This document shows positions 1 to 8,591 of a DNA stretch of 64,000 nucleotides, in pieces (position 1 is the stretch's first letter; each line of letters opens with the position of its first letter). Both the position numbers and the translations under genes were made by a program. The DNA is taken from NCBI RefSeq assembly GCF_002564005.1, contig NZ_PDJG01000001.1, positions 1,860,001-1,924,000 on the forward strand, written 5' to 3'. The notes beneath the pieces are model-generated. The model worked only from the letters and a program-made list of their open reading frames with translations, made no database searches and was not told where the DNA came from. This stretch comes from Sanguibacter antarcticus. Its GTDB lineage: Bacteria > Actinomycetota > Actinomycetes > Actinomycetales > Cellulomonadaceae.

Positions 1-134
1 GTGTGCACAGTCATCAGACGAGCGTAGCCGATGCCGCACCTGCGGCGGAGAACCTCGTGTTCTGCCGTCTTCGCGGGACGTCAGAGAGGATCGCCTCGCA
101 GGTGCGGATACAGCTCGCCCAGCCGTCTTGACCG

Positions 135-2807
135 TCAGCGAGCGGCGGCGCTCCGCGCGATCCCCCGGAGCACGCTCATGTCGGCATCCCGGAAGACGGC
201 GTCAGCGTCGGCGAACGTCTTCAGGCTCTGGACCACCCAGACCTGCGCCAGCCCGTCGACGAGTCCTTCCACGACATCGATGTGCGGCGCCCCGAACCCC
301 GGAACGCCGTCGACGAGGACCGCGACCTCGTCGGGCGCGCGCAACGTCGCACTGTCCCCCGGACCCATGATCGTGCGCACCGCCTCGACGACCGCATCAA
401 CACCCGCGTCGACACCTTCACCGACGGTGGCGCCACCCTCCGTGAGCTCCCCCGACGACGCACCGCCGCCGGAAGGAACCACCCGCAGCAGCACGAGAGA
501 ACAGTCGTAGCCCTCCATGCGCCCGGCGCGTTCCACAGCCGCCGCCAGCCGGTCCATGAACACATCCCGGTGGACGAGCCCAGGCCGCGCGTCGCGCACC
601 GCGAACCGGCGCATCGCCTGCTCCTCGCGCCTCGTCTCCGAGAGATCCGTCATCGCACCGACGATCCGGGCAGGGCAGCCCGCCTTGTTGAGGACGGTCA
701 CCCCACGGCACAGGACCCAGCGATAAGCACCGCTCGCCGTGCGGATCCGCTGCTCGAGCATGAGCGGCTGCTCGACACCGGCCAGCTGCGCCGCGATCGC
801 CATCGACAGCTCGTCCCGGTCATCAGGGTGCACCCGGTCCGTCCACTCGTCCAACGACGTCCCGACCTCGTTCTCCGCATACCCGAGAACGCTCTTCCAC
901 CGAGGCGAGTAGTAGACCGAGCCAGACAGCACGTCCCAGTCCCACATCCCGTCAGACAGCGCCGCCGAGGCCAGCGCATAGCGCTCCTCGCTCGCCCGGA
1001 CCGCGGTCGCGAGCTCCCGCTCCCGCTCGGCAGAGATCTGCAGCGCGGTGCGCTGCTCCCGCAGCGACGCGAGCGTCTGCTCCTGGTCGAGCGCGATCGC
1101 GAGCATCGCCGCCCAGTGGTTGTACTTGTCGCGCGCGCTCGTCGAACGCGTATCGACCGGGCCACCGATCGTCAGATAGCCCCAGTCGCTCGCCGCGAAC
1201 GTCACCGGGATGACGAACGTGAGGTCAGGACGCGTCGCACCCGCCGATCGGGTGAGCGCCGGAGGCGGGAACGCACGCGCGGGCAGACGCATCCCGACGA
1301 GCCGGCTCCCCGTCGAACCGACGTCACGCGTCCCGACGATCTCCAGCTCGCGCTCTCCGTCCGCGGTCCGGCGCCCCGTCCACAGCGCGAGCGACGCAGA
1401 CCCGCGGTGCGCGTTCGGCAACCAGCTGAGGGTCCGCGGGCTCGCCCCGTCAGGCCGCATGAGCGCAAGATCGACCTCGTACTGGTTGACGAGCGTCCGC
1501 TCAAGGTGCCCCGAGCGAGCGAGCAGCCCGCGCGAGCACCCCTTCGTCAGTGCGACCGTCACCCCCGACGCAGCGCTGCGCAACGCGGCCGAGTGCGACG
1601 GCGAACCCGGCGGCAGGCCGAGCGCAGCCTCGGACTCGACAGCACGGACCGCGACAAGGATCTGCTCGAGAGCCTCCGGATGAGGGTGCAACGCCGTCGT
1701 CATGTCGGCCAACCGACCCAGAGCGGCCCCTGCGGGGACAGCAGCACGCTGCGCTGCGACGACAAGACTCTCCACGACGCACCGCACCCACATGCTGATG
1801 TCCGGCTGCGCACAGTCTCCGCCACGGGCACCGAAGAAGACCGCGCACGCCAGCTCGTTCAGCTGCGCAGCAGCCGATCCGCCACCCTCACGAGACACCC
1901 CGTCGACCAAGAGCCCCGCACGCGTCGAGTCGACGCACCCGCACGACTCCCTCGTCACGAGCGTCGTCTCCGACAGGTGTGCGCCCGGGCCCACGTCGTC
2001 CGAGACGAGCTGCGCCAGGAGCAGCCCCGCAGCGAGCTCCCCGACCCGGTCGTGGTGCGGGTCGATGCTCGAGAGCCGAGGCCGAGACCGAGCGCCTCCC
2101 TCAGCGTGGTCGAACCCGATGACAGCATGATCGGTCGGCAGAGCGATCCCCTCCGCCCGGAGGACAGCCATGAAGCCGAGAGCGTTGCGGTCCGTCGCCG
2201 CGACCGTCGCCGTGGTCGGCATCCCCCGGGCGAGCAGCTCGGTCGCCGCGGCAGACCCGCTCGCCTCCTGGTTGTCTGCAGTCGTGACGACCCACTCGTC
2301 CTGCGGCTCGATCCCGTTCGCGGCGAGCGTGCTGCGGTATGCCTCGTAGCGCTCGCGGATGTCGAGCTGCTGAGGGTTGCCCACGAACCCGATCCGGCTG
2401 TGACCGTGGTCGAGGAGGTGCTCGACCGCAGCGCGGATCCCGCCCCTGTTGTCAGGGGTGACGATCGGAGCCCGGAGCCCGGCCTCCTGCTCGCTGATCA
2501 CGACGAGCGGCTTGTCCGACCTGTCGAGCACGCGCAAGGTGTCACGGTCGACCGCCGACGTGATGACGATGACGCCGTCCACCGCATCGAGCCCGACGCA
2601 CGAGTCGTAGTCCGACTGCTCCGGAAACTTCTCGCGGTCGAGGTCTGCCGCATAGGTCTGGATCGCGACGACCTGGTGCCCACCGGCCCGGATCGCCCGA
2701 CCGATGCCCGAGAGCACCTTGCCGAAGTAGAAGCCACCGACGACCGGCGAGAGCACTCCCACGGTAAAAGGTCCTTGACTCGACCCGCGTCCGCTGCTGA
2801 CGGTCAC
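135..2807 (-). CDS. LacI-type sugar-sensor / PAS / degenerate GGDEF protein without HTH
   Basis: The 890-residue protein starts at GTG and has no signal peptide or N-terminal helix-turn-helix. Residues 14-290 look like the periplasmic-binding-protein-like effector domain of LacI regulators (FTVGVLSPVVGGFYFGK, GHSRIGFVGN, AVIGFDH, SSIDPHHDRVGELA). Residues about 295-575 are a GAF-like linker region. A short coiled coil (575-605) leads to a PAS_3 domain (605-730: DGMWDWDV, RVHPDDRDE, DLSETRR). The last 150 residues follow a GGDEF domain, but the signature is APDEV at 824-828 instead of GGDEF, so cyclase activity is unlikely. It diverges from the LacI repressor beside two cellulase genes. I infer a cytoplasmic sugar sensor that acts by protein contact or by binding a nucleotide. 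Confidence 0.85.
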   Translation of the reverse strand: MTVSSGRGSSQGPFTVGVLSPVVGGFYFGKVLSGIGRAIRAGGHQVVAIQTYAADLDREKFPEQSDYDSCVGLDAVDGVIVITSAVDRDTLRVLDRSDKPLVVISEQEAGLRAPIVTPDNRGGIRAAVEHLLDHGHSRIGFVGNPQQLDIRERYEAYRSTLAANGIEPQDEWVVTTADNQEASGSAAATELLARGMPTTATVAATDRNALGFMAVLRAEGIALPTDHAVIGFDHAEGGARSRPRLSSIDPHHDRVGELAAGLLLAQLVSDDVGPGAHLSETTLVTRESCGCVDSTRAGLLVDGVSREGGGSAAAQLNELACAVFFGARGGDCAQPDISMWVRCVVESLVVAAQRAAVPAGAALGRLADMTTALHPHPEALEQILVAVRAVESEAALGLPPGSPSHSAALRSAASGVTVALTKGCSRGLLARSGHLERTLVNQYEVDLALMRPDGASPRTLSWLPNAHRGSASLALWTGRRTADGERELEIVGTRDVGSTGSRLVGMRLPARAFPPPALTRSAGATRPDLTFVIPVTFAASDWGYLTIGGPVDTRSTSARDKYNHWAAMLAIALDQEQTLASLREQRTALQISAERERELATAVRASEERYALASAALSDGMWDWDVLSGSVYYSPRWKSVLGYAENEVGTSLDEWTDRVHPDDRDELSMAIAAQLAGVEQPLMLEQRIRTASGAYRWVLCRGVTVLNKAGCPARIVGAMTDLSETRREEQAMRRFAVRDARPGLVHRDVFMDRLAAAVERAGRMEGYDCSLVLLRVVPSGGGASSGELTEGGATVGEGVDAGVDAVVEAVRTIMGPGDSATLRAPDEVAVLVDGVPGFGAPHIDVVEGLVDGLAQVWVVQSLKTFADADAVFRDADMSVLRGIARSAAAR

Positions 2808-2923
2808 TGCGCGTTCATCCGACGTACGTCCTTGTAGGTCCCCATGCCATCGTCAACAACCTGCCCCCTCTGGCGGAAAGACGCCGCCCCGCGCACGCGC
2901 CACGTCGAGCATGCTTTGATCTC

Positions 2924-3973
2924 GTGATGAGCGAGACATCCCCCGAATTTACGCATTCCCCCAGCAAACGTCCAACGATCTCCGATGTGGCCCGCGCTGC
3001 AGGCGTCTCGATCGCCGTCGTGTCCTACGCGCTCAACGGTCGGCCGGGCGTCTCCGCTGCGACGCGCGACCGTGTCCTGAGGATCGCGGACGAGCACGGC
3101 TGGCGGCCGAACGCGGCGGCCCGCTCGCTGCGCACGAGCGCCCAGGCGGTAGGGCTCGCGCTCGTCCGGGGCGACACCGCCACCACGCACCCGGCAGCCT
3201 TCATGGCGCTGCTCGGCGGGATCCAGGACCGGCTCGCGAGCCGAGGCCTCGCTCTGGTGCTCCAGGCGGTCGACGACCACGAGACCGCGGCGCACCTCTA
3301 CCGCTCGTGGTGGGCAGAGCGTCGGTTCGACGCCCTGCTCGTCACTGACGTGCGCGTCAACGACCCACGTGTCGAGGCGCTGCGCTCGGCACGGATCCCG
3401 AGCCTCGTCGTCGGCCATCCTGGCGCGGCGCGAGGGCTCGCGTCCGTGCACGTCGACGAGGAGGAGGCCTACGGGCGGGTCGGCCGGTTCCTCGCAGGCC
3501 AGGGGCACCGACGGGTGGGCGTCGTCACGGGACCGGCCGACCTGGACATGTCGATCCGCAGAACTGCTGCGCTGCGCGCTGCGCTCGAGCAGGAGGGTGC
3601 CGCGGCGGTCGTCGTGACGACCGGGGCGAGCCAGGAGGAGGGGGCGTCCGCAACCCGTCAGCTCCTCGTGGACGCCGACCCGGTCTCCGCGATCATGTTC
3701 GACACGGACCTCAGCGCGACGACGGCGCTCGACGTGGCACGCCGGCTGCGCCGCGAGGTCCCGTGGGACCTGTCGGTCGTGGCAGGCACCGACTCGGCGT
3801 CGTGCCGTCTGGCGACACCGTCGGTGACCACTCTCCCCTCCCCTGTCGCGGAGCTCGGCGAGGCGGCCGCCCAAGGGCTGCTCGACATGCTGGACGGAGA
3901 GCGCGGCATCGAGCGAGTCGTCTCGGTGGGACCGCTCACGGTCCGGGGTACGACAGCCCCGTGGGGACGGTGA
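2924..3973 (+). CDS. LacI family transcriptional regulator
   Basis: A 349-residue LacI/GalR repressor. The N-terminal HTH and hinge are clear (TISDVARAAGVSIAVVSYAL, then WRPNAAARSLRTS), followed by a sugar-binding core with the usual GHRRVGVVTG and MFDTDLSATTALDVARR segments. Translation can start at GTG 2924 or at ATG 2927. It lies upstream of, and in the same direction as, the GH6 cellulase gene, with 193 bp between them. By family precedent (CelR, CebR) it probably represses the cellulases and is released by a cello-oligosaccharide. The target assignment is inference from position and from the palindrome at 4038. Confidence 0.92.
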   Translation: MMSETSPEFTHSPSKRPTISDVARAAGVSIAVVSYALNGRPGVSAATRDRVLRIADEHGWRPNAAARSLRTSAQAVGLALVRGDTATTHPAAFMALLGGIQDRLASRGLALVLQAVDDHETAAHLYRSWWAERRFDALLVTDVRVNDPRVEALRSARIPSLVVGHPGAARGLASVHVDEEEAYGRVGRFLAGQGHRRVGVVTGPADLDMSIRRTAALRAALEQEGAAAVVVTTGASQEEGASATRQLLVDADPVSAIMFDTDLSATTALDVARRLRREVPWDLSVVAGTDSASCRLATPSVTTLPSPVAELGEAAAQGLLDMLDGERGIERVVSVGPLTVRGTTAPWGR

Positions 3974-4037
3974 CGATTTCGGGATGAATGCCATAGCACA
4001 GGAACTTATGTCACGATTTGGTAACGGCGCAATACCT

Positions 4038-4045
4038 AAACGTTT
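4038..4045. promoter_or_regulatory. LacI-family operator candidate AAACGTTT
   Basis: The perfect palindrome AAACGTTT (within CCTAAACGTTTCAC) has the central CG and A/T-rich arms usual for LacI-family operators. It sits in an unusually AT-rich stretch (about 3985-4050) between the LacI gene and the GH6 start, where the cellulase promoter should lie. TTATGT at about 4005 could be a -35 element, with a -10 near 4030, which would place the palindrome close to the transcription start. No footprint is available. Confidence 0.45.
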
Positions 4046-4166
4046 CACGGCGTATCACCAGGATGTGCCACCTGTCACGTTGATCCTGTTGCAGCAGCTC
4101 CGCTGCGACCCGACCCCCACAGCGCGTCCGGGGTGCTCGGCACCCGTTCGACCACCCGGAGGAACC

Positions 4167-6287
4167 GTGTCTCAAGTCCCGAAGAGGCTGCGCACTGGCG
4201 CGTCAGCCGTCGCCGTGGGAGCGCTCCTATCGGCGCCGATGATCCTCGGCACCACCACGACCGCCGTCGGCGCAGAATCGCACGTCGACAACCCGTACGC
4301 AGGCGCGACGCAGTACGTCAACGCAGACTGGACTGCCAACGTCGTCGCCGAGGCAGCGGCCGTGGAAGCCACGGACCCGACCCTCGCCCAGCAGATGCTC
4401 TCCATCAAGAGCACACCCACCGCCGTCTGGATGGACCGTATCGGCGCCATCGAGGGCAACGTCGACGGCCCCGGCCTCAAGCACCACCTCGACGCCGCGG
4501 TCGCCCAGAAGTCGGGCAGCACCCCGATCGTCCTCAACGTCGTCATCTACGACCTCCCCGGCCGCGACTGCTACGCGCTCGCGTCCAACGGCGAGCTCCC
4601 GGCGACCGACGCGGGCCTCGAGCGCTACAAGACCGAGTACATCGACGAGATCGCCGACCTCCTGGACAACCCGGAGTACGCGGGGATCCGCATCGCGGCA
4701 ACGGTCGAGCCCGACTCGCTGCCGAACCTCACGACCAACCTCAGCGAACCTGCCTGCCAGCAGTCAGCGCCCTACTACCGGGCAGGCGTGGCATACGCGC
4801 TCGACAAGCTGCACGCCATCCCGAACGTCTACACCTACGTCGATGCCGCCCACTCGGGATGGCTCGGATGGGACACCAACTCGGTCGGCGCCGTCCAGAC
4901 CTTCGTCGAGGTCGCACAGTCGACCATCGCGGGCTTCGCGTCGATCGACGGGTTCGTGACCAACACCGCGAACTCCACGCCGCTCTCTGAGCCGTTCCTC
5001 ACCGACTCCTCAGCCAGCATCAACGGCATGCCGATCCGCTCGGCGAAGTACTACGAGTGGAACTTCAGCTTCGACGAGGCCGACTGGACGGCCGACCTCT
5101 ACAACCAGCTCGTCGCAGCAGGCTTCCCGGCAACGACCGGGATGCTCATCGACACCTCCCGCAACGGCTGGGGCGGCGACGCTCGACCCACCGCGGTGAG
5201 CACGTCGACCGACCTCAACACCTATGTCAACGAGTCACGCATCGACCGCCGCATCCACCGCGGCGCCTGGTGCAACCCGGCCGGCGCCGGACTCGGTGAG
5301 CGCCCCGTCGCATCGCCTTCCGGCTACACCGCCTCGCACCTCGACGCGTTCGTCTGGATCAAGCCTCCGGGCGAGTCTGACGGGTCCTCTACGGAGATCC
5401 CCAACGACGAGGGCAAGGGCTTCGACCGCATGTGCGACCCGACCTACGTGGCCGCCAAGCTCGGCAACCAGCTCACCGGGGCACTCCCCGGAGCGCCGGT
5501 CTCCGGCAAGTGGTTCTCGACTCAGTTCCAGCAGCTCGTCGCCAACGCCTACCCGGTGATCCCCGCCGACGGCACCGTCGACCCGACGCCGGACCCGACC
5601 ACGGACCCGACGACCGACCCGACCACGGACCCGACGACGGATCCCACCACGGACCCGACGACGGATCCCACGACGGACCCGGCTGACACGAGCTCGCCGA
5701 CCGTCCCGGCAGGCCTGACGGCCGGGACCACCACCACGTCGAGCATCCCGCTGACCTGGACCGCCTCGACCGACAACGTCGCCGTCACCGGCTACGACGT
5801 CTACCAGGGCACCGTGAAGATCGCCTCGACCACGACGCCCAGCTACACCGTCACCGGACTGACCGCTGACACCGCCTACACCTTCTCCGTCCGCGCCAAG
5901 GACGCAGCAGCCAACGTCTCCGCAGCCAGCGCAGCCGTCACCGCCAGCACCAAGGCAGCCACCACCACACCCGCCGGAGCCTGCAAGGTCACCTACTCGA
6001 CCAACGACTGGAACACCGGCTTCACCGGCTCGGCGAAGATCACCAACACCTCCAGCACCGCACTGAGCGCCTGGACCCTGGCCTTCACCTTCCCCGCCGG
6101 ACAGCAGATCAGCCAGGGATGGTCAGCCATCTTCACCCAGACCGGAACCACCGTCAGCGCCGCCAACCAGGCCTGGAACGGAACCCTCGCCGCCGGAGCC
6201 TCCGTCGACATCGGCTTCAACGCCACCCACACCGGCACCAACACAGCACCCAGCACCTTCACCCTCAACGGCACCACCTGCAGCTAG
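4167..6287 (+). CDS. Secreted GH6 cellobiohydrolase with FN3 and CBM2
   Basis: A 706-residue exported cellulase. GTG 4167 is chosen because GGAGGA precedes it and a Sec signal peptide (KRLRTGASAVAVGALL, cleavage near AVGA-ES) begins there. The catalytic domain (about 40-468) has GH6 signature 1 (VVIYDLPGRDC, helper Asp134), signature 2 (TVEPDSLPN, catalytic acid Asp183) and WIKPPGESDG with Asp405. A DPTT-repeat linker (about 472-506) leads to FN3 (510-596) and CBM2 (605-706, Cys606 and Cys705 bracketing the fold). By family it releases cellobiose from cellulose chain ends; the long catalytic domain with two signatures favours exo-action. The C-terminal half closely resembles that of the GH5 neighbour. 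Confidence 0.95.
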   Translation: MSQVPKRLRTGASAVAVGALLSAPMILGTTTTAVGAESHVDNPYAGATQYVNADWTANVVAEAAAVEATDPTLAQQMLSIKSTPTAVWMDRIGAIEGNVDGPGLKHHLDAAVAQKSGSTPIVLNVVIYDLPGRDCYALASNGELPATDAGLERYKTEYIDEIADLLDNPEYAGIRIAATVEPDSLPNLTTNLSEPACQQSAPYYRAGVAYALDKLHAIPNVYTYVDAAHSGWLGWDTNSVGAVQTFVEVAQSTIAGFASIDGFVTNTANSTPLSEPFLTDSSASINGMPIRSAKYYEWNFSFDEADWTADLYNQLVAAGFPATTGMLIDTSRNGWGGDARPTAVSTSTDLNTYVNESRIDRRIHRGAWCNPAGAGLGERPVASPSGYTASHLDAFVWIKPPGESDGSSTEIPNDEGKGFDRMCDPTYVAAKLGNQLTGALPGAPVSGKWFSTQFQQLVANAYPVIPADGTVDPTPDPTTDPTTDPTTDPTTDPTTDPTTDPTTDPADTSSPTVPAGLTAGTTTTSSIPLTWTASTDNVAVTGYDVYQGTVKIASTTTPSYTVTGLTADTAYTFSVRAKDAAANVSAASAAVTASTKAATTTPAGACKVTYSTNDWNTGFTGSAKITNTSSTALSAWTLAFTFPAGQQISQGWSAIFTQTGTTVSAANQAWNGTLAAGASVDIGFNATHTGTNTAPSTFTLNGTTCS
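4216..4229. promoter_or_regulatory. CelR/CebR-type operator inside the GH6 coding region
   Basis: TGGGAGCGCTCCTA differs by one base from the 14-bp CelR/CebR operator TGGGAGCGCTCCCA known from Thermobifida and Streptomyces cellulase genes. It encodes part of the signal peptide (Gly-Ala-Leu-Leu) 49 bp after the start codon and uses the rare leucine codon CTA. The position would suit a roadblock operator, but chance cannot be excluded. Confidence 0.5.
5577..5684 (+). repeat. DPTT linker repeat in the GH6 cellulase
   Basis: Tandem 12-bp units (gacccgaccacg with third-base variants) encode about eight Asp-Pro-Thr-Thr repeats between the catalytic domain and FN3. This is a proline/threonine linker typical of secreted actinobacterial cellulases. 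Copy number may vary between strains. Confidence 0.9.
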
Positions 6288-6318
6288 CACCACCCGCACT
6301 ACCCGCACGACCACGCGA

Positions 6319-6351
6319 GCCCGTGCCTCTCGATCCTCGAGAGGCGCGGGC
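6319..6351 (+). terminator. Strong hairpin between GH6 and GH5 genes
   Basis: GCCCG-T-GCCTCTCGA pairs with TCGAGAGGC-G-CGGGC around a TCC loop, about 15 bp including one G-T pair. No U-tract follows and only 33 bp remain before the GH5 start. It may terminate most GH6 transcripts or stabilise a processed 3' end. Confidence 0.7.
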
Positions 6352-6384
6352 GACCGTGGTCCCCCACCGACCTTGGAGGATCCC

Positions 6385-8394
6385 GTGCTCCCGCAGCCGA
6401 CCCGTCCGCTCTTTGCTTCAGCCCTCCGGCACGCCGGCGCCGTCGCCCTCACGACGACGCTCGTCGCAGTGCCCCTGACTCTCGCTCTCCCCGCCCAGGC
6501 GGGACCGGCCCACGCCGCCCTGACGTCCGACGAGACCGACTGGCTCCACGTCGAGGGAAACCAGATCGTCGACGAGAACGGCAAGTCGGTCTGGATGACC
6601 GGCGTGAACTGGTTCGGCTTCAACGCCAGCGAGCGCGTGTTCCACGGACTGTGGTCCGGAAACATCACCAGCATCACGAAGTCGATGGCCGACCGCGGCA
6701 TCAACCTCGTGCGCGTGCCGATCTCTAGCGAGCTCCTCCTCGAGTGGCGCAACGGCGAGACGATCATGCCGAACGTCAACACCTACGCGAACCCTGAGCT
6801 CGCCGGCCTGAACAACCTCGAGATCTTCGACTACTGGCTCGACCTCTGCGAGCAGAACGGCCTCAAGGTCGTCCTCGACGCCCACAGCGCCGAAGCCGAC
6901 AACTCCGGCCACGTCTACCCGATGTGGTACAAAGACGCCATCACGACCGAGGACGTCTACCTGGGCTGGGAGTGGTTTGCGGACCGCTACAAGAACAACG
7001 ACACGGTCATCGGTGCGGACCTCGAGAACGAGCCGCACGGGACGCAGGGCGCCACCGAGCGGGCCAAGTGGGACGACTCGACCGACATCGACAACTTCAA
7101 GTACTTTGCCGAGACCGCAGCCTCACGCATCCTCGCGAAGAACCCGAACCTCCTCATCCTCGTCGAGGGCATCGAGATCTACCCGAAGGAAGGCGTCGAG
7201 TGGACGTCGACCGGCCTGACCGACTACTACACCAACTGGTGGGGCGGAAACCTCCGCGGTGTCGCTGAGCACCCGATCGACCTCGGCGAGCACCAGGACC
7301 AGCTCGTCTACTCCCCGCACGACTACGGGCCCCTCGTCTACCAGCAGCCGTGGTTCGAGGGCACGGACTGGGACCGCGAGTCGCTCGAGAGGGACGTGTG
7401 GGACCCGAACTGGCTGTACATCCACAAACAGGACATCGCTCCGCTGCTCATCGGTGAGTGGGGCGGCTTCCTCGACGACGGACCGAACGAGAAGTGGATG
7501 GTCGCGCTCCGCGACCTCATCGCCGAGAACCGGCTGCACCACACGTTCTGGGTCCTCAACCCGAACTCGGGCGACACGGGCGGTCTCCTCACCAACGACT
7601 GGGCGACGTGGGACGAGGAGAAGTACGACATCCTCGAGCCCGCCCTGTGGTCGCAGGACGGCTCGTTCGTCAGCCTCGACCACGAGGTCCCGCTCGGCGG
7701 CGCCGGGTCGACGACCGGCATCAGCCTCTCCGAAGCGGTCGGTGGCACGGTCACCGAGCCGACTGATCCCCCGACGGAGCCCTCGACCGACACCGTCGCG
7801 CCGAGCACCCCGACCGCTCTCGCGGCGGGAACGACCACGACGTCGACCGTGCCGCTCACCTGGACGGCGTCCACCGACGCGGTCGGAGTCACCGGCTACG
7901 ACGTCTACCAGGGCTCGGTGAAGGTCGCGAGCAGCACGACGCCGAAGTACACGGTGACCGGCCTCGCGCCGGCGACCGAGTACACGTTCTCGGTCCGGGC
8001 GAAGGACGCCGCCGGCAACGTCTCTGCAGCGTCGACCTCCGTCACGGCGACGACCGCCGCGGCAACCACGCCTGCCGGCACCTGCACCGTCGCCTACTCG
8101 GCCAACAGCTGGGTCGACGGCTTCACCGGAACCCTCAAGGTCACGAACACCGGCACCGCGGCACTCAGTGCGTGGACGCTCGGATTCACGTTCGCTGACG
8201 GCCAGAAGGTGACGAACGGCTGGAGCGGCATCTACAGCCAGACCGGGGCCGACGTCACGGTCGCCAACCAGTCCTGGAACGGGACGCTCCAGGCGGGCGC
8301 CACCATCGAGATCGGTTTCAACGGCTCCCACACCGGGACCAACACCGTCCCGTCGCAGTTCACGCTCAATGGCGCGGTGTGCTCCACGAGCTGA
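6385..8394 (+). CDS. Secreted GH5 endoglucanase with FN3 and CBM2
   Basis: A 669-residue exported cellulase. GTG 6385 follows GGAGGA by four bases and opens a Sec signal peptide (hydrophobic 17-36, cleavage near AQAGPAHA-AL). The GH5 domain spans about 52-425. The acid/base is Glu216 in ADLENEPHG and the nucleophile Glu358 in LIGEWGG. NWFGFN and SPHDYGP are also typical of the GH5_1-like branch, as in Acidothermus E1. A threonine/proline linker precedes FN3 (about 470-557) and CBM2 (565-669). It should cut internal beta-1,4-glucan bonds, complementing the GH6 enzyme. There is little room for its own promoter, so read-through from the GH6 gene is likely. Confidence 0.95.
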   Translation: MLPQPTRPLFASALRHAGAVALTTTLVAVPLTLALPAQAGPAHAALTSDETDWLHVEGNQIVDENGKSVWMTGVNWFGFNASERVFHGLWSGNITSITKSMADRGINLVRVPISSELLLEWRNGETIMPNVNTYANPELAGLNNLEIFDYWLDLCEQNGLKVVLDAHSAEADNSGHVYPMWYKDAITTEDVYLGWEWFADRYKNNDTVIGADLENEPHGTQGATERAKWDDSTDIDNFKYFAETAASRILAKNPNLLILVEGIEIYPKEGVEWTSTGLTDYYTNWWGGNLRGVAEHPIDLGEHQDQLVYSPHDYGPLVYQQPWFEGTDWDRESLERDVWDPNWLYIHKQDIAPLLIGEWGGFLDDGPNEKWMVALRDLIAENRLHHTFWVLNPNSGDTGGLLTNDWATWDEEKYDILEPALWSQDGSFVSLDHEVPLGGAGSTTGISLSEAVGGTVTEPTDPPTEPSTDTVAPSTPTALAAGTTTTSTVPLTWTASTDAVGVTGYDVYQGSVKVASSTTPKYTVTGLAPATEYTFSVRAKDAAGNVSAASTSVTATTAAATTPAGTCTVAYSANSWVDGFTGTLKVTNTGTAALSAWTLGFTFADGQKVTNGWSGIYSQTGADVTVANQSWNGTLQAGATIEIGFNGSHTGTNTVPSQFTLNGAVCSTS

Positions 8395-8467
8395 TCCCAG
8401 CACCAAGCGAGCGACGTCCACGCCCGCGGTCGTCTCGCTGAAGCACCACCTCTCCGGGCAGAGAGAC

Positions 8468-8511
8468 GAACCATCCGTGCACGAGCCTCCACGCTCGTGC
8501 ACGGATGGTTC
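8468..8511 (+). terminator. Terminator after the GH5 cellulase
   Basis: A perfect 19-bp stem (GAACCATCCGTGCACGAGC and its complement) with a CTCCAC loop lies 74 bp after the GH5 stop. TGTCGTTGT follows as a weak U-rich tail. It closes the cellulase unit. Confidence 0.88.
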
Positions 8512-8591
8512 TGTCGTTGTCGGGGAGACGATCGCGCCGACGGGCACGGCCGACGAGCGGGCGCCCAGCCCTGCTGGTAGCGTCACGGCCC

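Noticed and set aside
282-2837. Long plus-strand reading frame opposite the sensor gene
   Set aside because: Arg/Pro-rich translation without any family pattern; produced by GC-biased third codon positions of the real minus-strand gene.
3984-4166. Extended N-terminus of the GH6 enzyme from ATG 3984
   Set aside because: The extra 61 residues precede a signal peptide and lack a ribosome site; GTG 4167 has GGAGGA and starts the signal sequence.
5577-5684. Short tandem repeats as a CRISPR array
   Set aside because: They are in-frame 12-bp DPTT linker codons without spacers, inside the GH6 gene.
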